NCBI GenBank assembly: GCA_964636895.1
Contig: CAZWUW010000089.1
Coordinates: 1-10,900, forward strand
DNA: 10,900 nt
Direction: 5' to 3'
Origin: CAZWUW01 sp964636895
GTDB taxonomy: Bacteria > Bacillota > Thermincolia > Thermincolales > CAZWUW01
Of this stretch, positions 6,264-10,900 are shown one piece after another. The notes beneath the pieces are model-generated. The model was not told where the DNA came from, did not search any database, and saw nothing but the letters and a program-made list of their open reading frames with translations. Each line of letters starts with the position of its first letter. Position 1 is the first letter of the stretch. Position numbers and translations under genes: made by a program.

Positions 6264-6551
6264 ATGATGAAAAGAATTTTCATAAATTTTGCTCGGTTTT
6301 TCTTAAGCCTGATTAAGGAAAAAGAACTGGCTCCAACGCCCGAGGAGGTCCGGGCAAACTACTTGCTGGATGTTGATAAAGCGCGCCGGGAGTGGCAGTT
6401 GGCTCAGCATAATTTTAATTACTACACGGCAAATGATTTAATTGATTATGGGGTGTATCAAATAAATGCGGCAGAAAAGAAATATATGCATCTGCTGAAA
6501 GAAGCCCGGGAGCAGAACATCACGGCTGAGCAGTTATACGTTGTATCGTAA
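6264..6551 (+). CDS. yaaL: DUF2508 family protein (YaaL-like)
   Basis: This is a small protein of unknown function whose genes typically lie between recR and bofA in spore-forming Firmicutes. The 95-residue product is a little longer than the Bacillus protein. It has a short hydrophobic N-terminus (residues 4-17), then a charged helical region with the family pattern LLDVDKARREWQLAQHNFNY (about 34-53), then YGVYQINAAEKKYMHLLKEA (62-81), which resembles an interrupted coiled coil. No signal peptide or catalytic motif is seen. I start at ATG 6264, six bases after GAGGGGG; the next codon is also ATG and a GTG at 6249 would overlap the binding site. The last codons form part of a hairpin (6538-6562). 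Confidence 0.88.
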   Translation: MMKRIFINFARFFLSLIKEKELAPTPEEVRANYLLDVDKARREWQLAQHNFNYYTANDLIDYGVYQINAAEKKYMHLLKEAREQNITAEQLYVVS

Positions 6552-6565
6552 AGATACAACGTTTT
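6538..6565 (+). terminator. Hairpin spanning the yaaL stop codon, possible attenuator before bofA
   Basis: A perfect 10-bp stem ACGTTGTATC/GATACAACGT (6538-6547, 6553-6562) with loop GTAAA is followed by four T residues and a G. The yaaL stop TAA (6549-6551) is in the loop. Translating ribosomes reaching the stop would melt the stem, so it may limit bofA transcription only when yaaL is not being translated. Confidence 0.6.
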
Positions 6566-6591
6566 GTTATCCAAAAAACGGAGGTGAAGGC

Positions 6592-6858
6592 ATGGAACTG
6601 AATATTTTAGTGGCTTTCGGAGTAGGGGTACTATTGCTGTATCTGGTTGGCCGGGTAATGGTAGTCCCGCTCAGGTACATTGCCAAACTAATAATTAATG
6701 GAGTCGTCGGCGGCATTTTTTTATGGGTATTAAATGTTTTTGGTGGTTTTATCGGCCTCCATATTCCGATTAACCCAATTACGGCTTTAACGGCAGGTTT
6801 TTTGGGTGTTCCCGGTGTTGTGCTGTTAATTGTTTTACAACTTATTCTAGTCAAGTAG
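6592..6858 (+). CDS. bofA: Pro-sigma-K processing inhibitor BofA
   Basis: BofA is an integral membrane protein of the outer forespore membrane; in Bacillus it holds the SpoIVFB protease inactive in a complex with SpoIVFA, so that pro-sigma-K is processed only after a forespore signal. The 88-residue length matches (87 in B. subtilis). Hydrophobic segments are at about 4-24, 32-55 and 67-87, and the conserved C-terminal part reads IPINPITALTAGFLGVPGVV (58-77). The start is ATG 6592 with GGAGGTGA at 6580-6587; an earlier in-frame codon would run through the upstream hairpin. Its presence implies that the organism sporulates or descends from a sporulating ancestor. It is 40 bases downstream of yaaL. 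No strong terminator follows. Confidence 0.95.
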   Translation: MELNILVAFGVGVLLLYLVGRVMVVPLRYIAKLIINGVVGGIFLWVLNVFGGFIGLHIPINPITALTAGFLGVPGVVLLIVLQLILVK

Positions 6859-6863
6859 TGAAA

Positions 6864-6938
6864 AGTATACATTATTCTGTGACTTTTACCCGGATTTTAC
6901 CTTGACTAGCAATATTCAATTTAGTATACTAAAAGTCA
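6864..6938. repeat. Two interlocked inverted repeats around the Kor-operon promoter
   Basis: AGTATAC (6864-6870) is complementary to GTATACT (6924-6930), and TGACTTTTA (6880-6888) is complementary to TAAAAGTCA (6930-6938). The right copies cover the -10 box and the expected transcription start. GTATAC is itself palindromic. The arrangement suggests protein-binding sites rather than a simple hairpin. Confidence 0.5.
6902..6930 (+). promoter_or_regulatory. Sigma-A type promoter of the P-loop/Kor operon
   Basis: TTGACT (6902-6907), a 17-base spacer and TATACT (6925-6930), each one base off consensus. Start predicted near 6937, about 20 bases before the small ORF at 6957 and 126 bases before the P-loop gene. 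Confidence 0.85.
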
Positions 6939-6956
6939 TAAGCAGCTGGAGGCGGG

Positions 6957-7061
6957 ATGTTCTTAACTGAACTATTGTACCGCGCTTTAAGACAAGCTTA
7001 TATTTTTTTGATAAAATTGGTTTATTTACAAATACTATCAGCAAAGCCGACGTGGGGGTGA
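6957..7061 (+). CDS. Possible 34-residue leader or membrane peptide
   Basis: This short frame begins ATG 6957, four bases after a clean GGAGG (6948-6952) and about 20 bases after the predicted transcription start. It encodes 34 residues, starting MFLTELLYRALRQAYIFLIK and rich in Leu, Tyr and Ile, consistent with an amphipathic or membrane-inserting helix. Its TGA (7059-7061) is one base before the TTG start of the next gene and lies in that gene's ribosome binding site, the geometry of translational coupling. I do not recognise the peptide. It could be a real small protein, a leader whose translation controls the operon, or a chance frame; the binding site, position and stop placement favour something real, but codon evidence from 34 codons is weak. 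Confidence 0.4.
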   Translation: MFLTELLYRALRQAYIFLIKLVYLQILSAKPTWG

Positions 7062-7062
7062 A

Positions 7063-7734
7063 TTGAGTATTACCAAACAAATTATTGAAGCCTATGTTGG
7101 CGAATATGCCAGCGGCAAGAGTGAGGTTGCTGTTAACCGGGCCATCGACCTGTTAAGGGATGGACATGCTGTCACTCTAGTGGACCTGGATCTGGTGGAA
7201 CCTTTTTATACATTGCGCCCGATTAAAAAAAAGCTGGAAGCCATGGGGCTGCATGTGTTAGCCTGGGAAACCGACCAGACGCTGGGGCTAGGCGAAGCCG
7301 GCAGTGTGATAAAACCGGAAATGCGCTGGGCGTTGCGGCGTGAAGGAGAAATAATTTTGGATGTTGGCTACGGGGTAGAAGGTGCCAAGACCATGAACCT
7401 GGTGGAGGGTGCCTGGGAAAGCAAGGACCTCAGGATTTATGCCGTTATTAATATTTCCCGGCCGATGACAGCATCAGTTCAGGATATTATTGAGTATGTA
7501 CGGGCACTAGGGCGTATTGATGGGCTGCTCAACAATACGCACCTGGGAGACGAAACAGAGCCTGAAGTGGTTCAGGAAGGTGCCCAGGTTGTTACTGCAG
7601 CCGCACGTTCATTGAATTTGCCGGTCATTGCCACTTGTATTGATCGCAGGCATGCACAGGCTTTCGGTGCCTTGGATATTGTCGGTAACCCCGTAAGGCT
7701 CTTGGAACGATACATGACTGCTACATTTTGGTGA
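7063..7734 (+). CDS. P-loop NTPase (MinD/CobQ-like nucleotide-binding protein) of the Kor operon
   Basis: This is a soluble nucleotide-binding protein of 223 residues. The Walker A motif is GEYASGKS (13-20), followed by TLVDLDLVEPFY (38-49), which resembles the second conserved Asp segment of MinD/CobQ-type ATPases, then EIILDVGYGVEGA (about 95-107) as a Walker B/switch-like strand and NNTHLGDET (about 157-165). It lacks the KGG...KT deviant P-loop of true MinD/ParA. No transmembrane segment is present. TTG 7063 is the only usual start codon after the in-frame TAA at 7012; GGGGGTGA lies very close upstream, consistent with coupling to the small ORF. It precedes korA by 64 bases and probably shares its transcript. 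A role in assembly or control of the oxidoreductase is a guess from position; the fold assignment is firmer than the function. Confidence 0.85.
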   Translation: MSITKQIIEAYVGEYASGKSEVAVNRAIDLLRDGHAVTLVDLDLVEPFYTLRPIKKKLEAMGLHVLAWETDQTLGLGEAGSVIKPEMRWALRREGEIILDVGYGVEGAKTMNLVEGAWESKDLRIYAVINISRPMTASVQDIIEYVRALGRIDGLLNNTHLGDETEPEVVQEGAQVVTAAARSLNLPVIATCIDRRHAQAFGALDIVGNPVRLLERYMTATFW

Positions 7735-7739
7735 TATGA

Positions 7740-7756
7740 GGTGAGAAAAACTCACC
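7740..7756 (+). promoter_or_regulatory. Small hairpin between the P-loop gene and korA
   Basis: GGTGAG (7740-7745) and CTCACC (7751-7756) flank five A residues. No T run follows, so it is not an intrinsic terminator. It may be an mRNA-processing or stability hairpin that sets different levels for the P-loop protein and the Kor subunits. Confidence 0.4.
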
Positions 7757-7798
7757 CATTATATAAAAGCTTGAATATTATGGGAGGTGTTGAGATTA

Positions 7799-8881
7799 AT
7801 GGCTGATAAGCCTATTCAGGGGGAGAAAAGGGTTTTTATGACCGGTAATGAGGTTGTAGCCTGGGCGGCACTGGCTGCCAAGGTGGACATCATGTATGGT
7901 TACCCAATTACTCCACAGAACGAAATCATGCACTACTGGACCCGATTAGCACCCAAATTCAACAAAAGATTTCTGCAGACGGAAGATGAATTATCTGCCG
8001 GGTTTACTACTCTTGGAGGCGTTATGGCCGGTAGAAAGGCCTTTACCGCTACGGCAGGACCAGGCAACACGTTAATGCAGGAACCCATGTCGATGGCTGA
8101 AATGATGCGTATACCCACCGTTGTTGTTATTCAGCAGCGGGGCGGCCCTTCTACTGCCACTGTTATTTATTCTCAGCAGGAAGTGACAATGACTATATAC
8201 GGCGGTAATGGTGAAGGATTTCGCAGAGTCTACTCTACATCAAATCATCAGGAATTATTTGATTATACCATTAAGGCATTTAATTCGGCGTGGAAATATC
8301 GTTTCCCTACCTTTGTGCTGGGTGACGGTTACCAGGCTAAAATGCGGGAGTCTTTAACGATTTATGACCCGGAGGAAAAGGGTCTTAAGCTTGTCGAACC
8401 TGAAGTCACCTTAGGTAAAGCTGCCGTTAATGGTGAAAAAACGCCGGTGCATCTTCGGAATACTTATAATACCGAGGAGGAGCTATATAGCGTAGTTACC
8501 AATTATTTGGCGGAATATGAGAAGATGGCTCCGGAAGTAGTAGAATATGAGCATTCTAATGTCGAAGATGCCGAGATCTTGCTTGTCGGTCATGGTGTTG
8601 TTACCCGTGCCTTGCGTGGCGCTGTCGATGAACTCCGCTCGGAAGGCATAAAAGCAGGGCTGTTCCGGCCCATCACCCTGCGTCCTTTCCCGGCCGAACA
8701 GATAAAGGCCGCGATGAAGAATGTAAAAACCGTCTTAATCGTGGAATCTGCTGTTGGCCAGTTGGCCAGGTTAATTAAAGACGTCATATACGGCTCCACT
8801 GTTAAACTCGACTATCTGTTTAAACCGGGTGTCGGTATCTCCGCGGAAGAAGTGGTAGCCAAAGTAAAAAGTATGGCTTAA
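7799..8881 (+). CDS. korA: 2-oxoacid:ferredoxin oxidoreductase, alpha subunit
   Basis: This is the alpha subunit of a four-subunit CoA-dependent oxidoreductase that converts a 2-oxoacid, CoA and oxidised ferredoxin to acyl-CoA, CO2 and reduced ferredoxin, or the reverse. The 360-residue protein has the N-terminal pyrimidine-binding domain with YPITPQNEI (35-43), TEDELSAG (61-68), which carries a conserved acidic residue thought to contact the thiamine diphosphate, TATAGPGN (83-90) and IQQRGGPSTAT (111-121). A C-terminal domain II starts near LLVGHGVVTRAL (261-272). I start at ATG 7799, 11 bases after GGGAGG; the in-frame GTG at 7787 overlaps that site. The sequence style is that of KorA/VorB proteins; whether the substrate is 2-oxoglutarate, a branched-chain 2-oxoacid or another cannot be told from sequence alone. 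Confidence 0.94.
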   Translation: MADKPIQGEKRVFMTGNEVVAWAALAAKVDIMYGYPITPQNEIMHYWTRLAPKFNKRFLQTEDELSAGFTTLGGVMAGRKAFTATAGPGNTLMQEPMSMAEMMRIPTVVVIQQRGGPSTATVIYSQQEVTMTIYGGNGEGFRRVYSTSNHQELFDYTIKAFNSAWKYRFPTFVLGDGYQAKMRESLTIYDPEEKGLKLVEPEVTLGKAAVNGEKTPVHLRNTYNTEEELYSVVTNYLAEYEKMAPEVVEYEHSNVEDAEILLVGHGVVTRALRGAVDELRSEGIKAGLFRPITLRPFPAEQIKAAMKNVKTVLIVESAVGQLARLIKDVIYGSTVKLDYLFKPGVGISAEEVVAKVKSMA

Positions 8882-8902
8882 TAGGGGAAGGAGGGTAATA
8901 AA

Positions 8903-9655
8903 ATGACAATGGAACCACAAATGCCAAAATCATGGCGGCGTGAATCCAAGCCGCACAAGTTCTGTCCCGGCTGTGGGCATGGGCTGGTGTTGAAAGCGCT
9001 GGGCGAAGCCATCGATGAATTAGGTATTCAGGATAAAATAGTTTATGGCGCTGATATTGGATGCTCGTTACTATCATGGGATTTCTTCAATGTAGACTCT
9101 GTACAGACCCACCACGGTCGGACTACTCCGGTGGTCACCGGTGTGAAACGGGCCAATCCGGATACAATATGTATTGCGTACATGGGTGATGGTGGCGGCT
9201 ATGCTATTGGTTCGCAACATTTGGTAAATGCTGCGGCTCGTAATGAGCGTATCACTGTCATCTTGGTGAATAACTGTAATTATGCTATGACTGGGGGCCA
9301 AATGGCACCCACAACATTACCCGGTATGAAGACTGAAACTTCCCCATATGGCCGGGATGTTTTAGATACAGGGCACCCGACTCAGGGGCCTGAGATGGTC
9401 GCTGCCATTGTTTCGGAAGGGGCTTATGTGGCCCGGGGTACTATTGCTAATCTTAAACAACTGAAGGGTTATCTAAAAAAGGCGCTGGCTAATCAAATGG
9501 CCGGTAACGGTTTTTCTTTTGTTGAGGCGTTAGCAACATGCCCCACTAACTGGCGGACTAATGCCAAAGAAACCTGGGCTTTTGTTGAACAGGAGATGCC
9601 GAAGCATTTCAAAGTTGGAGAGCTTAAGGTTCCGAGTCCGAAGGAGGAGGGGTAA
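8903..9655 (+). CDS. korB: 2-oxoacid:ferredoxin oxidoreductase, beta subunit (thiamine diphosphate binding)
   Basis: This is the catalytic beta subunit, 250 residues. The thiamine diphosphate/magnesium motif runs from GDGGGYAIG (95-103) to NNCNYAMTGGQ (123-133). CPGCGHG (21-27), C54 (IGCSLLS) and C213 (ATCPTNW) match the four-cysteine arrangement known to hold a [4Fe-4S] cluster in the archaeal two-subunit 2-oxoacid:ferredoxin oxidoreductase. The HHGRTTPVVTG segment (70-80) is also typical. AAGGAGGG at 8888-8895 gives a spacing of 7 bases to ATG 8903; a second ATG two codons later is a less likely start. It follows korA by 21 bases, and korC starts 2 bases after its stop, so the genes are one operon. 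Confidence 0.95.
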   Translation: MTMEPQMPKSWRRESKPHKFCPGCGHGLVLKALGEAIDELGIQDKIVYGADIGCSLLSWDFFNVDSVQTHHGRTTPVVTGVKRANPDTICIAYMGDGGGYAIGSQHLVNAAARNERITVILVNNCNYAMTGGQMAPTTLPGMKTETSPYGRDVLDTGHPTQGPEMVAAIVSEGAYVARGTIANLKQLKGYLKKALANQMAGNGFSFVEALATCPTNWRTNAKETWAFVEQEMPKHFKVGELKVPSPKEEG

Positions 9656-9657
9656 TC

Positions 9658-10224
9658 ATGGCAAAGGCTGTAAAGATAGCGTTGGCCGGTGAAGGTGGTC
9701 AAGGCGTGCAATCTGTGGCTGAGATTATTGCTGAAGCTGCGAATGAAGAAGGCCGTGAGGCATTGTATATCCCCAATTTCGGCGTTGAACAGCGGGGCGG
9801 TGTTTCGGTAGCGTTTTTACAAATTGGGGACGGGCCCATTGATTCTCCGAAATTTCAGACTGCCGATATCGTAGTGGCTTTAAGTGACCGGGCGGTTCTG
9901 CGGACTAAACAATACGTCGACAGTAAAACCACTTTTGTTTACGACACTTCAATTGAAGGAGTGGAGAATTCCCTGCCCAAAAACGCCGGGAGAGTTCTTA
10001 GTATTCCGGCGATCGAAGTATCTAATAACGAATTGCATCCCCGGGTATTTAATATTGTAATTATGGGTGCAGTTATTAAAGCTACTGGTGTGATAACTAT
10101 TGAGCAGGCTAAAAAAGCTATTGAGAAAAAGCTGGGCTACAAGTTTGAACAGGATCCAAAGCTGCGTGAATTGAACTTCAAAGCGATTGAGCGCGGAATA
10201 GAACTGGTAGAGAAGGCGCAATAA
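9658..10224 (+). CDS. korC: 2-oxoacid:ferredoxin oxidoreductase, gamma subunit
   Basis: This is the gamma subunit, which forms the domain III equivalent of one-chain pyruvate:ferredoxin oxidoreductase and helps bind CoA. The 188-residue length is normal. It opens with IALAGEGGQGVQSVAEII (7-24), the glycine-rich signature of the family, and has PNFGVEQRGGVSVAFLQIG (39-57), where QRGG-x-S is highly conserved. The C-terminal VFNIVIMGAVIKATGVI segment also fits. The start ATG 9658 is 2 bases after the korB stop, and its GGAGGAGGGG binding site lies within the last korB codons, so translation is coupled. No cofactor cysteine cluster is present, as expected. Confidence 0.94.
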   Translation: MAKAVKIALAGEGGQGVQSVAEIIAEAANEEGREALYIPNFGVEQRGGVSVAFLQIGDGPIDSPKFQTADIVVALSDRAVLRTKQYVDSKTTFVYDTSIEGVENSLPKNAGRVLSIPAIEVSNNELHPRVFNIVIMGAVIKATGVITIEQAKKAIEKKLGYKFEQDPKLRELNFKAIERGIELVEKAQ

Positions 10225-10238
10225 GGGGAGGTAGAACT

Positions 10239-10487
10239 GTGAGCGTTGCGTATAAGATTTATGCTTTGGAAGGCGAAAAAGGCAAGTTTACCGTTTTTGC
10301 GGGATTATGCAAAGGATGTGGTCTTTGTATAGAAAAATGCCCTCAGAAATGTGTCGGTTGGTCCCTTAACCTTGGTATTTACGGCACACCTACCGTAGCA
10401 GCAGATATGGAAAAGTGTACTGCCTGTGGTATCTGCCAGGCTGTTTGCCCGGACTGCGCTATTGCCATTGAAAAGAAAAAGAAATAG
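10239..10487 (+). CDS. korD: 2-oxoacid:ferredoxin oxidoreductase, delta subunit (2 x [4Fe-4S] ferredoxin)
   Basis: This is a ferredoxin-like subunit of 82 residues that passes electrons from the beta-subunit cluster to external ferredoxin. Two classical cluster motifs are visible: C24-x2-C27-x2-C30-x3-C34-P and C60-x2-C63-x2-C66-x3-C70-P. Additional cysteines C38 and C73 follow each motif and are probably not ligands. The tail ends in five lysines, which could help docking to acidic ferredoxin. The start is GTG 10239 with GGGGAGG (10225-10231) 7 bases upstream, 14 bases after korC. The delta subunit is last here, whereas in many clusters it comes first. A GC-rich hairpin downstream closes the operon. 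Confidence 0.93.
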   Translation: MSVAYKIYALEGEKGKFTVFAGLCKGCGLCIEKCPQKCVGWSLNLGIYGTPTVAADMEKCTACGICQAVCPDCAIAIEKKKK

Positions 10488-10508
10488 TTTAATTAAGACA
10501 GCGCACAG

Positions 10509-10544
10509 CGGACCCTTCTGTATTTAGGGAGGGTCCGGATTTAT
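10509..10544 (+). terminator. Terminator of the Kor operon
   Basis: Stem CGGACCCT/AGGGTCCG (10509-10516, 10530-10537), extendable by a T-G and a C-G pair, followed by GATTTATT. The stem is strong and the T-rich tail is interrupted, so termination may be incomplete. Confidence 0.7.
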
Positions 10545-10609
10545 TCAGGATGTTTTGGTGATGCCTGTTTTGTCGGTAGGCTCGTTAATAATAACCTTAT
10601 AATATAATG

Positions 10610-10631
10610 AATTTCCACAATGAAATTTTTT
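10610..10631 (+). terminator. Weak AT-rich terminator-like hairpin
   Basis: AATTTC (10610-10615) and GAAATT (10622-10627) pair, with six T residues at 10626-10631. The stem is short and AT-rich; it may act as a second stop for read-through before the next promoter, or be chance. Confidence 0.3.
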
Positions 10632-10642
10632 GCCGAAAATTG

Positions 10643-10672
10643 TTGACAAGATACTTCTACATATGCTATATT
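10643..10672 (+). promoter_or_regulatory. Sigma-A type promoter for the right-hand transcript
   Basis: Perfect TTGACA (10643-10648), an 18-base spacer and TATATT (10667-10672). The predicted start, about 10679-10681, falls exactly at the foot of the long helix at 10682, so the transcript begins with a structured element. Confidence 0.8.
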
Positions 10673-10681
10673 AGTCAATGT

Positions 10682-10791
10682 CGGTCGGCACGGAAGAAAG
10701 CCGGTCGGGTTACCAAAAAATACATCTTGCAAATCCGATGCGGAGATGTTAAGATGAGATTCCGGGTTGCGAGAGCGGCCGGTGCCGACCG
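10682..10791 (+). ncRNA. Structured transcript start, possible riboswitch-like leader or small RNA
   Basis: CGGTCGGCAC (10682-10691) is perfectly complementary to GTGCCGACCG (10782-10791), closing a 110-base domain at the predicted 5' end of the transcript. Inside are a stem ACATCT/AGATGT (10722-10727, 10744-10749) and a stem 10763-10781 formed by CGG(G)TTGC and GCGGCCG around a GAGA tetraloop. CGGTCGG occurs again at 10702-10708 and could pair with the same 3' strand, so two alternative folds are possible. GC content jumps sharply against the AT-rich DNA before it. I do not recognise the motif among T-box, TPP, cobalamin, SAM, FMN, lysine, glycine, c-di-GMP, c-di-AMP or Mg leaders. A group II intron 5' end or an undescribed element remain possible. 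Confidence 0.4.
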
Positions 10792-10900
10792 CAGAAAAGC
10801 GGAAGGCAAAACGAGGTTATTTATCGGCAAGCATGGCAAGGAAGTCGGGCGTGACGGTAACGAGGCGTACTGGAAGTACGTTGAGGAGCCGGCAGGGCCG
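10754..10900 (+). CDS. Possible start of an unrecognised gene, cut by the window edge
   Basis: An open frame begins ATG 10754 and stays open for 49 codons to the right edge. The product starts MRFRVARAAGADRRKAEGKT and is very basic and GC-rich in codon choice, unlike the other genes here. GGAG lies about 8 bases upstream, but the frame overlaps the 3' half of the structured element at 10682-10791, so either translation or structure is likely to be fortuitous. I recognise no family. It may simply be a non-coding stretch that happens to lack stops. Confidence 0.2.
   Translation, partial: MRFRVARAAGADRRKAEGKTRLFIGKHGKEVGRDGNEAYWKYVEEPAGP

Noticed and set aside
10570..10603. TTGTCG and TATAAT as a promoter after korD
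   Set aside because: The spacer is 22 bases, too long for a sigma-A promoter; the TTGACA/TATATT pair further on is far better.
1..10900. CRISPR array, insertion sequence or phage region
   Set aside because: No regularly spaced direct repeats, transposase, integrase or terminal inverted repeats were found; nearly all of the window is ordinary chromosomal genes.

Overview
The window looks like a chromosomal segment from a spore-forming, anaerobic Gram-positive bacterium of the Clostridia, probably close to the Desulfotomaculum/Pelotomaculum group (Peptococcaceae). This is inferred from gene content and style, not from a database search. The pointers are the large (about 270 nt) Gram-positive type SRP RNA, GGAGG-type ribosome binding sites, a T-box leader, the sporulation gene bofA, and a ferredoxin-dependent 2-oxoacid oxidoreductase operon. 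Apart from the partial gene at the left edge, every recognisable gene is on the + strand.

Layout. (1) 1-107, minus strand: the start of a secreted protein. 108-378 holds no gene I can support. (2) 379-931: a promoter, tRNA-Ser(GGA), a hairpin, the SRP RNA and its terminator. (3) 1033-3675: dnaX, ybaB and recR, the usual Firmicutes recombination/replication cluster. (4) 3683-6207: a sigma-A type promoter, a T-box leader with a UUC (Phe) specifier, then aroF (DAHP synthase with a ferredoxin-like regulatory domain) overlapping pheA (prephenate dehydratase-ACT-chorismate mutase). (5) 6264-6858: yaaL (DUF2508) and bofA. In Bacillus subtilis the order is tRNA-Ser, scr, dnaX, yaaK, recR, yaaL, bofA, so here the aromatic operon sits inside an otherwise conserved block. 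(6) 6902-10544: a strong promoter, a possible 34-codon ORF, a P-loop NTPase and the four subunits of a 2-oxoacid:ferredoxin oxidoreductase (korA, B, C, D), closed by a hairpin. (7) 10643-10900: a promoter followed directly by a GC-rich, highly foldable transcript start, with an ORF running off the window.

How it works together. When uncharged tRNA-Phe accumulates, the T-box should let transcription continue into the first step of the shikimate pathway and the two steps from chorismate to phenylpyruvate. Both enzymes also carry domains known for allosteric control by aromatic amino acids. The Kor operon should make or consume acyl-CoA with ferredoxin as electron carrier. Its upstream P-loop protein may be a maturation or regulatory partner, but that role is inferred from position alone.

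No CRISPR array, insertion sequence, transposase or phage gene is visible. The most novel-looking items are the structured transcript start at 10682-10791 and the coupled small ORF at 6957-7061. Both need comparative or experimental testing.
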